Shown here piece by piece: positions 35,148 through 45,021 of a stretch of 64,000 nucleotides of DNA. Every line of letters begins with the position of its first letter. Positions within the stretch are counted from its first letter, which is position 1. The stretch comes from Alphaproteobacteria bacterium UBA6411 (GTDB taxonomy: Bacteria > Pseudomonadota > Alphaproteobacteria > CAAGCB01 > CAG-977), in the NCBI GenBank assembly GCA_002438565.1, contig DJPN01000007.1, positions 1 to 64,000 on the forward strand. Direction: 5' to 3'. Both the position numbers and the translations under genes were made by a program. The notes under the pieces are model-generated. The model searched no databases. It worked only from the letters and a program-made list of their open reading frames with translations, and was not told the origin of the DNA.

Positions 35148-38100
35148 TGAATGACAACTTTATGCGTTTCGCTCAATCCGAATACGTCGGGCAGATACAT
35201 GGCCTCGGCTTTGGCGGGATACGCGGTAAAATCGCCCTCGGCAACAACCTGCGCGTCATAAGTCAGCGTATAAGTCCCCTTCGGCAATTCCTCCGCATAG
35301 AACGTTACCCGTTTGAAGTTTGAATCCTTGAAATAGAAGCCGTCCCGCCGCACCATGTCCGTTTGCAAAGAATTCAGCGGTTCAAACGCGCTGACGACGG
35401 GATCGGACACCGCCACATAGCTTTGGAATTCGGGAACCGTTACTTCCAGCGTTACGCGCACGGTTTGACCGCGGCGGACGCGTCTGCGCGAATCTCTGAA
35501 AAAGCTGCCGGCGCGCTCAACGCTGTAGAACCGCTTGACCTTCAGCCCCGCGTTGACCGCCCCGTTTGTCGACGACGGATAATTCAGAACCGCCAAATAA
35601 TACGGATTGCCCTGTCCCGTCTTTGTCATCGTCAGCGTTTGCGTTTTGGGTTGTTCAAAGGATACCGCCGTTTTCAGCTCTTTTGTCGAAACCGTCGCGT
35701 CTATCACCTGCTTTTCCCCGATTTTGGCGGATATTTTCGCATCGACCGGCGTTTCGTTGGCCGCGATGTAAGCGTCCAGCGCGTCCAAACAAAAAGCGTT
35801 CGCCTGCGTCGTCCCCCACGTTCCGTCCTTGCCGCGCAAAGACAAAACGCCGCGCATCAAGTCTTGATTTTCGGGCAAAGCCTGCAAAACGGCGCAATTT
35901 GTCTTGGCCGCCGACGGCAAAACGGAAAAGATTTGATCTTCGTCTTCTTCAACGACAACCGCGCCGGATGTTCGGGAAGCGTTTTTCAACAAATCCGTTT
36001 GAAAATAAGGATACAGAACGGCCTTTTCAAAAGTCGTCATTTTAGGCAAATCGCGGATCAAAGGTTCCAAATCCGCCGTTTCAATCAGTCCGCGTTCGAT
36101 TAAGTACGGAACGGACAGCGCGCGGACGGCGGTCGGTGTTTCAACGTCTTTCCGCCCGTTGAAAACCCGCAGCAGATACGCGCTCAGTTTTTCTTCGGCA
36201 ACGGGAGGAACGGCAAAACCCTTTGCTTTCAGACGCGTCAGAACATAGCCCGTGTACGCGGACAGATACGGACTGTCAAAACCGCTGTAGTTCAAGAAAT
36301 AGGCCATCCCGCCGTCGGGCGTCTGATACGACCGCATTTCGTCCAGCACGCTTTGCGCGAATTCACGGCCGCCGGCCCATTTTTCACCGGCGTTTGCCGC
36401 TGCCCACGCGCGGCTGATTTTCTGTTCCCAACAGCTGTACGGATATTCAATCATCGCTTTGACGGCCGCATCTTTGGCGTTCGACACCGTCGGCGAAACC
36501 GTTAGGGACAGCAGGCTGTCGGCGGGAATGTCCAAAGGAATTTTTTCCGTACCGTCAATTCTGCCGAACAACGCGGCGGTTTGTTCGGGGGCGTTTTTCA
36601 AAATGGGGACGTCGACTTTCAGCGCGTCTTTTTCCTTGCCCGATCTGGCGGTAAACAGCAAAGGAATTTTATCCTTGCCGATGACCGTCAGGGCATCAAA
36701 GAACACCGCCTTGCGTTCAAACGGCTTCAAAATCACAACGGCTTTGTTTTTGTACGGTTTAAAAACCTCTTTTTCACCGCCGCTTTTCAAAGTCACCTCG
36801 ACCGTTTGGGGAATCTTGGTGCGGTTCATGACGGAAACCGCGGGAACGAACGTGTCGCCGGCATGAATTTGATTGGGAACCAGCGCCCTTAATTCCAACG
36901 GTTGGTTCACTTTGAAATCCGCTACGCCCAGCCCCGCGAAATCCGACGGCGTCATCGCCACCGCAATGACTTTCCACGATGTCAGATTGTCGGGCAAAGC
37001 CATGTCAAAGCTTGCCTTGCCGTCTTTGTCCGTTTTCAGCGACGAATTCCAATAGCCGACCAGTTTGAACAAATCGCGCACGGCAAAGTCGGAACCGCCG
37101 TCGCCGCCTTGGTTCGCCCCCTTTTTCTCGACCTTTTGCCGGCCGATAAGCTGAGAAATCAAGCTGTATGTTTTAACGTTCAAATCCCCTGTTTCGTTCA
37201 GTTCGGGCAAAGGATTGAACGATTCAATCCCGTTCGGCAGCAAAGCCAGAACCGCCTCGTCCAGCACGGCCACAGCCAATTCGACGGGCTGTTTCGATTG
37301 AACGGACAGCGTTACTTTGGCTGTTTGCTTCGGCCGGTATTCTTCCTTGTCCGGCGTGATTTTCACATCCAAAACGCGGGCTTTATCCTCAACGTCGATT
37401 TGAATATAGCCCGTTTTTTCGGACGGCTTGCCTAAATCGGGTTCGATTGACGAATCGGCCGCGCGCGGCGAAAACAGATTGACGGACACATACACGCCGG
37501 GGAAAAAGTCTTTGGTAACTTCGATTTTGACTTTTTCCATGCTGTTTTTCATCGGCTGCACCCATGATTTCAAGATGCCGTCCCGCTCGACGGTAATCAA
37601 AGCCCGCCCGTCTTGGAACGGATTTTTGACCATCATTTCAATCGTGTCCCCGACGGCGTACTTTTTCTTGTCAACCGTCAAAGACAGAACGTCCTTGTTC
37701 GGTTCCCACGGCACATAACCGTCGCCTTCGGCGTAAAACGACGTTTTTGCCGACGATCCGGCAACGACCGCCTCCGCCCGGTATTCCCCCGCCTCTTTGG
37801 GAGTGAAAACACATTTTACGGGATCGTTCGCACTGACCAAAGCACATTCGGCAACCTTGTCTTCCACGGAATCGTATCTGAGCCGGTAGGCATTGCCGGC
37901 GGCGCGTTCGCGAATCAAGCGGCCGCTTTTTTTGTAAATTTCGACTTTGAGTGGAATGTCTGCGACAGGCTTTTTGTCGGGGGATACAACCACGACATCC
38001 GCCGCCGTTTCGACACCGGCTTGAACCAGCCAGTTCGCCGGCCGGATTCCGACCAGAGCGTCGCTTGCAAAATACGGGACGACTTTAATCGACGACCCGA

Positions 38101-40336
38101 ATCGTCCGCTGTCGTCAAACACGCGCGTTTCAAACCGGATTTCCCCTGTTTCCACTCTTGATTTCGGCAGCTTGAAAGCGGTGCGGACCTCTCCTTTTCC
38201 GTTTGTTTTTTTCGTTTTGTCCTGCAAAGTTTCCTCATGCGGAAAATCGCCGTTGCCAAAGGAAAAGTTTTCATAATTGAACGGCACATACGACAGCACC
38301 GCCGTCTGCCGCGCATCGGCATTGGCAAACGCCCCGCCAGACAGCAAAGACGCGGTCGCGGACATCTGCACCAGCTCCCCGCCTTTCGCGCGCTCCGTAT
38401 CAACGTCCGTTTTGACTTTGAACGGCAAAGGCGTAAAGTCGGACACCAGAATTTTCAACGGCTTCAAAACAGTTTCGCCCGTTTTCAGCTGAACGTCGTA
38501 CGTTCCCGCAACAGCCTGGGCGGACAGCTTGAAGCTGCCGTCAATCGCCCCGAATTCCGACAAAGCGATGTTTTTGCGTTCGTAAACGACCTGCCCCATG
38601 GAATCGAACACCTGCAAATCGTAAGCCGTCCGCGGCGCGGGTTTCAGCCCTTCGGAGCGGACATAGATTTTATAATCCACCGTGTCGCCCTGTCTGTAAA
38701 TGCCCTGCGGCGTAATGCCGAACGCCCGCAAATCCTGCCGCGGCTGTACGCCGTAAACGGTTGAAATCGTCCAGTCGCTGACAGCCCCCGCGCTGATTGC
38801 GTAGGAATTCGACAAAGGCAGAACCGTTATGTCTTCGCCTTTGACGATTCGCACAAACAACTGTTTTGCATCGTCCGACCACGTATCAAGCAAATCGGCA
38901 TTTTTGCCCAATGCCTTGTATCCGCCCAATTCGGCCATGCCGCTGCCGTCCGTTTTCGCCCGCAAAATCGGACGGACGTCAACCGAAGGATTGCGCCCTT
39001 CCTGCGCGTAAATGCTCACGGCGGCATCTTTAACGGGTTTGCCCGTTTTCAAATCGTTGACCCATACGATTGTCTTGTCGCTTCCCGTTTTCACGACCGC
39101 CTGCCACGGCGCGACAATCGCCGTAAAGCTTTTTTGGAAATAATCGTTCAGCTTTGCGGGTTTCGTTTCAAACTGTCCGAACAGATATCCCGATTTTTCC
39201 CCCAGCATATCGCGGATGCCGTAAGTAAACGGGTACATTTCGTTGCGAATATCCGCCTTGATATCGGCGATGCGGTGCGTTCCCTGAACGTTTTTCTTGG
39301 CCGTAAAGCCTTTGAATTCAATTGACGCTTCGCTCAGATTTTGGGCGAAGCCGTGGAAATCGGTCCGTTCTGCGGATTCCAAAACGCCCCTTTCGTAAAC
39401 GCTTTTCAGTTTCGGTTCGCGATCCAGCATGTGGAGCTTGAGCGTAACGGGTTCTTTCAAAGTTTCGTCCCACTGGTCGCGAATCCCCGCGGGAACGACG
39501 ATTTCCGTTTTTTGACCGTTTTTAAGCCCGTGCAGGTAAATCGCAGCGTTCAAATAATTCTGGTTTTGGGCGTATTTTATGGAATCCTTGATGTTGTCCT
39601 GCACGACGCGGTCGGTCATGATAATCCGCACGCTCGATTGACAGCGCGCTTCCTCGTTTGCGGCATATTCCTTGTAATCCCAACCGTCGACATAGCAGCC
39701 GATGCCGGCAACCCCCAACGGCGGCATGGTTTTTCCCCTGCCGATTTCCTGTCCTTTGTATTCGACGGTGTATTCCGCGTTTCGCGGCAAATCTTTTTTC
39801 GGCATAAGGTACAGCAGACGTGAATGGGAATCATATGACACATATTCCGCCCCGATGCCGTTGTTAAAGGTTATCTGCTTCGTTTGCCGGTCTCCGTCGC
39901 CGGGACCGGAAAGCTTAACAACCCATTCGGGACGGACGGGATTTTTGAATTGATAAAAACGGCTTTGTTCCTTGACCACCGTGACTTCCGGCACGCGAAA
40001 CACCGCCTGTTTCGGGGAAAACGTTTTTCCGTCCGCAGCGGTGAACGTCCCGAAATTCATCGTATATTCCGTAGCGGGCTTCAGTTTTTTGACATCAAAA
40101 AAGCAAGCCAGCGTCTTGCGGTTCAGCCAGCGCCATTCGCATCCGATTGAGGGGAAAATTTCAATCGGAACATCCTTGGCGTTACGCTCCATCCGTCCGA
40201 AAGAAATCATTGGCTCTGAAAATTCAAAAATCAGTTTTTCCGTGTCGAAATCGATCCAATCCGGCGTTTTCAGCGTCAGCGCCCGCGCCGGCGCGGACAT
40301 CAGCGACATCAACAGAACAAAAATAATTTTTGACAT
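35144..40336 (-). CDS. Bacterial alpha-2-macroglobulin (YfhM-like)
   Basis: 1730 residues from ATG 40336, where AGAGGGG and a signal peptide (MSKIIFVLLMSLMSAPARA) fit; the frame runs 234 bases further upstream without a likely start. Repeated beta-rich MG domains are followed by the thioester motif CWEQ near residue 1302 within a helical-barrel domain (GYVLTRLKAKGF). Such proteins trap foreign proteases by covalent attachment. There is no lipobox, so unlike E. coli YfhM this one should be soluble in the periplasm. It couples to pbpC and probably begins the long directon. Confidence 0.9.
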   Translation of the reverse strand: MSKIIFVLLMSLMSAPARALTLKTPDWIDFDTEKLIFEFSEPMISFGRMERNAKDVPIEIFPSIGCEWRWLNRKTLACFFDVKKLKPATEYTMNFGTFTAADGKTFSPKQAVFRVPEVTVVKEQSRFYQFKNPVRPEWVVKLSGPGDGDRQTKQITFNNGIGAEYVSYDSHSRLLYLMPKKDLPRNAEYTVEYKGQEIGRGKTMPPLGVAGIGCYVDGWDYKEYAANEEARCQSSVRIIMTDRVVQDNIKDSIKYAQNQNYLNAAIYLHGLKNGQKTEIVVPAGIRDQWDETLKEPVTLKLHMLDREPKLKSVYERGVLESAERTDFHGFAQNLSEASIEFKGFTAKKNVQGTHRIADIKADIRNEMYPFTYGIRDMLGEKSGYLFGQFETKPAKLNDYFQKSFTAIVAPWQAVVKTGSDKTIVWVNDLKTGKPVKDAAVSIYAQEGRNPSVDVRPILRAKTDGSGMAELGGYKALGKNADLLDTWSDDAKQLFVRIVKGEDITVLPLSNSYAISAGAVSDWTISTVYGVQPRQDLRAFGITPQGIYRQGDTVDYKIYVRSEGLKPAPRTAYDLQVFDSMGQVVYERKNIALSEFGAIDGSFKLSAQAVAGTYDVQLKTGETVLKPLKILVSDFTPLPFKVKTDVDTERAKGGELVQMSATASLLSGGAFANADARQTAVLSYVPFNYENFSFGNGDFPHEETLQDKTKKTNGKGEVRTAFKLPKSRVETGEIRFETRVFDDSGRFGSSIKVVPYFASDALVGIRPANWLVQAGVETAADVVVVSPDKKPVADIPLKVEIYKKSGRLIRERAAGNAYRLRYDSVEDKVAECALVSANDPVKCVFTPKEAGEYRAEAVVAGSSAKTSFYAEGDGYVPWEPNKDVLSLTVDKKKYAVGDTIEMMVKNPFQDGRALITVERDGILKSWVQPMKNSMEKVKIEVTKDFFPGVYVSVNLFSPRAADSSIEPDLGKPSEKTGYIQIDVEDKARVLDVKITPDKEEYRPKQTAKVTLSVQSKQPVELAVAVLDEAVLALLPNGIESFNPLPELNETGDLNVKTYSLISQLIGRQKVEKKGANQGGDGGSDFAVRDLFKLVGYWNSSLKTDKDGKASFDMALPDNLTSWKVIAVAMTPSDFAGLGVADFKVNQPLELRALVPNQIHAGDTFVPAVSVMNRTKIPQTVEVTLKSGGEKEVFKPYKNKAVVILKPFERKAVFFDALTVIGKDKIPLLFTARSGKEKDALKVDVPILKNAPEQTAALFGRIDGTEKIPLDIPADSLLSLTVSPTVSNAKDAAVKAMIEYPYSCWEQKISRAWAAANAGEKWAGGREFAQSVLDEMRSYQTPDGGMAYFLNYSGFDSPYLSAYTGYVLTRLKAKGFAVPPVAEEKLSAYLLRVFNGRKDVETPTAVRALSVPYLIERGLIETADLEPLIRDLPKMTTFEKAVLYPYFQTDLLKNASRTSGAVVVEEDEDQIFSVLPSAAKTNCAVLQALPENQDLMRGVLSLRGKDGTWGTTQANAFCLDALDAYIAANETPVDAKISAKIGEKQVIDATVSTKELKTAVSFEQPKTQTLTMTKTGQGNPYYLAVLNYPSSTNGAVNAGLKVKRFYSVERAGSFFRDSRRRVRRGQTVRVTLEVTVPEFQSYVAVSDPVVSAFEPLNSLQTDMVRRDGFYFKDSNFKRVTFYAEELPKGTYTLTYDAQVVAEGDFTAYPAKAEAMYLPDVFGLSETHKVVIQ

Positions 40337-40393
40337 AACATCCCCTCTGTGTTTTTCTGAAAGCCGAACGAATGTTAACAGATTTTTAACAAA

Positions 40394-40957
40394 ATGACCA
40401 GACAAAAACAAAGCTATAAAAAATTCATCAAATATGTTATCGGTCTGATTGTCGCGGCCGGATGCACCCATGTCATCCAAGGCGACATCCGCATCATCGA
40501 CGCGGATACGGTCAAAATCGGACAGGAAAAAATCCGTCTGCTGGGCGTTGACGCGCCAGAAACTTCGCAAACATGCACTTGCGGCGGGAAAAAAGTCGAG
40601 TGCGGCAAGCAGGCGACCGCCGCTTTAAAGGATTTTGCCGCAGCGGACAAAATCTATTGTAAAGGCGACAAACGCGACCGTTACGGGCGCACCATCGGGG
40701 AATGTTTCATCCGCCGCGACGGTACGGAAATTAATTTGAACCGCTGGCTGGTTTCCAACGGATACGCCGTCGCCTACACGCAGTATTCCAAAAAATTCGC
40801 CGGCGACGAAGCGCAAGCCAAAGCGGAAAAACGCGGCTTATGGGCGTGCGAATATTTCCAGAACCCCGCGGAATACCGCCATGGCAAGAAAAACCGCCCG
40901 CACGCCAAAGCCAAAAAAGCGAAAAAATCAAAAAAGGCTAAGCGTACCGTCCGATAA
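40394..40957 (+). CDS. Secreted or membrane-tethered thermonuclease (SNase family)
   Basis: 187 residues: a short hydrophobic N-terminus (FIKYVIGLIVAAGC, possibly a signal or weak lipobox), then the staphylococcal-nuclease fold with IIDADTVKIG, RLLGVDAPE and KRDRYGRTIGECF carrying the acidic metal ligands and the two catalytic Arg. A Cys-rich insert (CTCGGKKVEC) and a Lys-rich tail are present. I see no ribosome site before the ATG, so the exact start is open. It likely degrades nucleic acid outside the cytoplasm. Confidence 0.85.
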   Translation: MTRQKQSYKKFIKYVIGLIVAAGCTHVIQGDIRIIDADTVKIGQEKIRLLGVDAPETSQTCTCGGKKVECGKQATAALKDFAAADKIYCKGDKRDRYGRTIGECFIRRDGTEINLNRWLVSNGYAVAYTQYSKKFAGDEAQAKAEKRGLWACEYFQNPAEYRHGKKNRPHAKAKKAKKSKKAKRTVR

Positions 40958-41549
40958 CATACAAGGCGGCGGTCGTCAAAGCCAGCCGCACGGGACTGTT
41001 CGCAACGGCGGGGATGACAAAGCCCGCAACGGTCGACACAATGATTTTCGCAGTCGTTCCGTCCGGTTTGACCCGTTCGGCGATAAAGGCGGCGACCAAA
41101 GGCAAAGCGGCGGGAAAAGCGAAGTCGCCCCACATTTCGCTTGCCGTCCGTTTTGCGCAAACGCCGCCGCACAGCAGACTAAGAATAAACCCTGCGGGAT
41201 ACGCGAACGACATATTGCGCAACAAATACGCCGCGCCCGCGCCAACGCCCCACAACGCCAGCGCGCCCGTTATCGGAAAGCTCTGTGCGGACAGGCTGAT
41301 TGCGCGGAATCCGACGACTGCGGCGGCAAATCCCAACGCGGCCACCGGTTTCACCCCCAGCAAAGTCGCCGTTAAAAACACGACGGCGGCAACGGCGGCG
41401 GCCATGTTGGCGGACAGCGCGATTTTGCGGAACGCGTTGATTTGCGCGAAAACAATCCAAACAATCGGCATGACCAGTCCGACCGCCCCCAAAGCGGGCA
41501 TCATCAAAAACGGCACGATTGCGGCAAGCAGAGCTTGAATATTTTTCAT
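40938..41549 (-). CDS. Polytopic membrane protein of unknown family
   Basis: 203 residues, about six or seven hydrophobic helices with few charges. No motif recognised. Its 3' end overlaps the convergent nuclease gene by 20 bases. It is divergent from the ATP-grasp gene, with 94 bases between them for both promoters. Confidence 0.6.
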   Translation of the reverse strand: MKNIQALLAAIVPFLMMPALGAVGLVMPIVWIVFAQINAFRKIALSANMAAAVAAVVFLTATLLGVKPVAALGFAAAVVGFRAISLSAQSFPITGALALWGVGAGAAYLLRNMSFAYPAGFILSLLCGGVCAKRTASEMWGDFAFPAALPLVAAFIAERVKPDGTTAKIIVSTVAGFVIPAVANSPVRLALTTAALYVIGRYA

Positions 41550-41643
41550 TGGCTTTTTTCCCGATTAACATAAAATTATGGAAAAGATTTTAACCACCTT
41601 TTATTTTTTTTGTCTTAAAAAGAGTAAAAAAATCGAGGATTTT

Positions 41644-44007
41644 ATGACTTTTTCATTTGAACAAAAGCCTTTCGACGAAACGTTCGCTCCCGACGGTTCT
41701 TTGCGTCCGCATTGGCGGCTTTTCTGGGAAAAACTGCAGGAACACGGGGAAAAGCTCCCTTTTTTGAGCGAACAGACAACACGGCTGATGCATGCCGATT
41801 TTTCGGATTCGACGGAAAAACGCGTTCACGGAGTCGTTCCGTTCATTTTGTCGCAACGGGATTTTGAAACTCTTTCAAAAGGTTTGGTTCAAAGGGCTGA
41901 AATTTTTAACGCCCTGCTGGGGGATTTGTACGGCGAACAAACGCTGATTTCGGCGGGCGTTCTGCCCCCCGCCGCCGTATTCGGCAATCCGATGTACTTT
42001 CCCGCCCTGCGCGGACTGAAACCCGCAAATGGCGTCTTTGTCCAGGAATACACGGCGGACATCGAACGCGCCCCCGACGGCACGTTTTGGGTCGTCGCCG
42101 ACAAATTGCAAATTCCGCAGGGCGTCGGCCGCGCGGTTAAAAACAGGCGTGTTTCCACCCGTGTTCTGCCCGAAGCGTTCGCCGCCGTCAATCCTGCGCC
42201 CGTTTCCGATTTTCTGGAAACGTTCAGACGGCATCTGTTTTCAAACGCGCCGTCGGGCAAAGTTCCGACCGTTGTCCTGCTGACCGCCTCGACAAGCCGC
42301 CCGTTATCGTTTGAAGAATCCTATTTCGCGCGCAATTTGGGCATTGTCGCGGTCGAACCCGCCGATTTGACCGTCCGCGGCGACAAAGTGTTTTTGAAAA
42401 ACATTGACGGGCTGAAACAGGTTGACGTGATTTTACGCCGCGTCGCCGATGATCTGTGCGACCCGCTGGAATTGAGGGGTTCGTCCATGTCGGGCGTTGC
42501 GGGGCTGGTTCACGCGGTGCGCGCGGGCTCGGTTGCCGTCTTAAACCCGCTCGGCACGGGATTGGCGGAAAGCCCCGTATTCAAAGCGTTCATCCACGGC
42601 GTCTGCCGACACTTCACAAACAAGGAGCTGCTGCTGCCGTCAATCGCCGCATGGTGGGGCGGACAGACGGCGGAAGCCGAATACTTGGCGGAACATCAGC
42701 GTTCCCTTCGCTTTTTCCATGCGTTCACAGGGGCGGAAACAGACCCTTCCGACGCCGATTTGCGTCATCATCCAGAACGTTATGTCGGACAGGAACGCGT
42801 CAACGCGTCCGAAATGCCGATTGTGCGGAACGGCACGTTTGAAAACGCCCGCGTCCGCCTGCGCATCCCCGTCGTATACGACAGCGGCGCCTACCGCGTC
42901 ATGACGGGCGGGCTGGCTTTTACGGCAACCAAGGACAGTGTCGGCGTTTGCGACGTGTGGGTCAAAGCCCCCGTTTCCGCCGCCCTTCCAGTTTCCCGCG
43001 CCGCATCCGTCGCCCCGACGCGCAACGCTTTTGAACTGACTTCCCGCATCGCGGACAACATGTATTGGCTGGGGCGCAATCTGGAACGCAGCGAACAGCT
43101 GGCGCGCCTGCTGCGCGTCGCTTTGACCCGCGCGACCCAAGGTTCCGACTTTCCCGACCCGAACGACGTCGCAACCCTGCTGTGCGTTCTGGCTTTGGAA
43201 GGCCACCTGCCCTTCGCCGATTTCCAAGATTCCGCCGAACGGGAAAAAGCCCTAAAGACACTGAAAAAAATTATGTGTTCGGAAACCTACTGCTTCGGGC
43301 TTCGATTTTTGTTCAAGCGGTTGAATGAAATGGCGGATCAGCTGCACGACCGTTTGTCCATGGACACTTGGGAGCTGTTTACCTCTCTCGCCCCTTTGCT
43401 GCCCGAAGAATCGGCAAACTATCCCGTCGTGCTGAACCGCCTGGACAGCATCATCGTTCGGCAAAACGCGCTCAGCGGCTTGATTCACGAAGACATGACC
43501 CGCGACCACGGCTGGCGTTTTTTGGAAATCGGGCGCAGACTGGAGCGCGGATTGCAGATTTTAAACCTGCTGTCCGGAATTCAAAGCTGCAAAATCGCAG
43601 GTTTTGAGGCGTCTTTGGAAAGCCTGCTTGAAACGTCGGACAGCCGCATGACTTACCGCGCGCGCTATATGAACGTCCCGAGCGTCCCTTTGGTCGTCGA
43701 TTTGCTGGTGTGCGACAAATCGAACCCGCGCTCCTTGATTTTCCAAATCAAAGAACTGCGCCGCGCCATTGACGCCCTGGAACGCGAAAGCCGCACGCCT
43801 TTCCTGTTTGCCGAAGAAAACAAAATCCTGCGCGACACGGCGAAAGTATTGGAAGACATCGACATCGCCACGGTCGACCTGCCCGCTTTGACGGCCGATT
43901 TGCGCGGCCGCATGCAATCGTTTTCGGACACGCTGACGCTGTCGTGCTTTGTCCACAACACTTCGACGCGCCAAGGTCCCGCTTATAACAAAGGAAAGCT
44001 GAAATGA
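41644..44007 (+). CDS. Circularly permuted ATP-grasp plus alpha-E domain protein
   Basis: 787 residues from ATG 41644 with GAGGAT upstream; the frame extends upstream but without a better start. The first 460 residues match the permuted ATP-grasp family (DUF404/DUF407: FNALLGDLYGEQTLISAGVLPPA, GVFVQEYTADIERAPDGTFWVVADK, AWWGGQ). The rest (from about 480, LTSRIADNMYWLGRNLERSEQLARLLRVAL) is the helical alpha-E domain (DUF403). Usually these are two genes; here they are fused. The neighbouring transglutaminase-like gene overlaps by four bases, the module predicted by others to make or attach a peptide. Substrate unknown. Confidence 0.88.
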   Translation: MTFSFEQKPFDETFAPDGSLRPHWRLFWEKLQEHGEKLPFLSEQTTRLMHADFSDSTEKRVHGVVPFILSQRDFETLSKGLVQRAEIFNALLGDLYGEQTLISAGVLPPAAVFGNPMYFPALRGLKPANGVFVQEYTADIERAPDGTFWVVADKLQIPQGVGRAVKNRRVSTRVLPEAFAAVNPAPVSDFLETFRRHLFSNAPSGKVPTVVLLTASTSRPLSFEESYFARNLGIVAVEPADLTVRGDKVFLKNIDGLKQVDVILRRVADDLCDPLELRGSSMSGVAGLVHAVRAGSVAVLNPLGTGLAESPVFKAFIHGVCRHFTNKELLLPSIAAWWGGQTAEAEYLAEHQRSLRFFHAFTGAETDPSDADLRHHPERYVGQERVNASEMPIVRNGTFENARVRLRIPVVYDSGAYRVMTGGLAFTATKDSVGVCDVWVKAPVSAALPVSRAASVAPTRNAFELTSRIADNMYWLGRNLERSEQLARLLRVALTRATQGSDFPDPNDVATLLCVLALEGHLPFADFQDSAEREKALKTLKKIMCSETYCFGLRFLFKRLNEMADQLHDRLSMDTWELFTSLAPLLPEESANYPVVLNRLDSIIVRQNALSGLIHEDMTRDHGWRFLEIGRRLERGLQILNLLSGIQSCKIAGFEASLESLLETSDSRMTYRARYMNVPSVPLVVDLLVCDKSNPRSLIFQIKELRRAIDALERESRTPFLFAEENKILRDTAKVLEDIDIATVDLPALTADLRGRMQSFSDTLTLSCFVHNTSTRQGPAYNKGKLK

Positions 44008-44894
44008 CCCGTTACCATGTCCGTCACACCACCGTTTACGGATACAGCCAGCCCGTCACCCTGTCGCATCATTTGGCGCGTTTAAAGCCGCGAAACACAC
44101 CTTTTCAAACAGTTGAAAGCAGCGCCGTTTCCATGACGCCCGCCCCCGCGTATCAAACGGATTCGGCGGATGCGTTCGGCAACACGGCGACTTTTTTGGT
44201 TGTCGAAACACCTCATACGGAAATGACGGTTACGTCGGATTTTACGGCAACCGTCAAAATGCCCGACTACCCCCGCCCCGCGGATACCCCTGCGTGGGAA
44301 AGCGTTGCGGACATGCTCGCCCTGCCGTCCGCCCCCGAAACATTGGACGCCGCCGTTTTCGCGCATCCGTCGTGTTTTGTGCCGTTCAGTCAAAAAGCCA
44401 AAGATTACGCCGCTTCGTCGTTCACTCCGAACCGCCCCGTTTTGGCTGCCGCCGAGGAAATCATGCGCCGCATATACGCCGATTTCAAATATGATTCCTC
44501 GGCAACCAGCATCGCCACGCCGATTGATGAAACGCTGGAAATGAAGCGCGGCGTCTGCCAGGACTTCGCCCACGTCGGCATCGCGTGTTTAAGGGCTTGG
44601 GGGCTTGCCGCGCGTTATGTCAGCGGCTACATCCGCACCCGCCGCGCCGCCGAAGCCGAAAAGCGCGGCGAAATCGAAATGATCGGCGGCGACGCTTCGC
44701 ACGCGTGGTTTTCGGTGTTCGTGCCGACGTACGGCTGGGTCGACCTTGACCCCACAAACAACATGTATCTGCAAACCGAACATCTGACCGTCGGCTGGGG
44801 ACGCGATTTCGACGATATGAGCCCGATAAAAGGGCTGATGACAGGCGGCGGTTCACATACCGTCAAAGTCGACGTCAGCGTCCGCACGGCTTGA
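44004..44894 (+). CDS. Transglutaminase-like cysteine protease family protein
   Basis: 296 residues: an N-terminal beta domain (TRYHVRHTTVYGYSQPVTLSHH) and a catalytic core with Cys in RGVCQDFAHV (about 186), His in DASHAWFSVFVP (about 233) and Asp in WVDLDPTNN (about 248), a complete triad. It accompanies ATP-grasp/alpha-E proteins in many bacteria. Probably hydrolyses or transfers a gamma-glutamyl/isopeptide-type bond. No signal peptide. Confidence 0.88.
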   Translation: MTRYHVRHTTVYGYSQPVTLSHHLARLKPRNTPFQTVESSAVSMTPAPAYQTDSADAFGNTATFLVVETPHTEMTVTSDFTATVKMPDYPRPADTPAWESVADMLALPSAPETLDAAVFAHPSCFVPFSQKAKDYAASSFTPNRPVLAAAEEIMRRIYADFKYDSSATSIATPIDETLEMKRGVCQDFAHVGIACLRAWGLAARYVSGYIRTRRAAEAEKRGEIEMIGGDASHAWFSVFVPTYGWVDLDPTNNMYLQTEHLTVGWGRDFDDMSPIKGLMTGGGSHTVKVDVSVRTA

Positions 44895-44946
44895 CCGATA
44901 GGCAAATTTTACCTACCAACATATTGAAAAAGCTTGTTTTTTTGAT

Positions 44947-44975
44947 TTTACATTTTCCTTTTCCCGTGCTATGAT
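44947..44975 (+). promoter_or_regulatory. Predicted flagellin promoter, sigma-70 type
   Basis: TTTACA, 17 bases, TATGAT, about 46 bases before the flagellin start. No sigma-54 or sigma-28-like element stands out in this 127-base gap. Confidence 0.6.
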
Positions 44976-45021
44976 AAAGGAAAATCGATTTTTGTCCGTC
45001 CTTTTCGGAAAGGAAACTGCA

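Noticed and set aside
40337..40570. 78-residue upstream extension of the alpha-2-macroglobulin
   Set aside because: It overlaps the divergent nuclease gene and would bury the signal peptide; the ATG at 40336 has a ribosome site.
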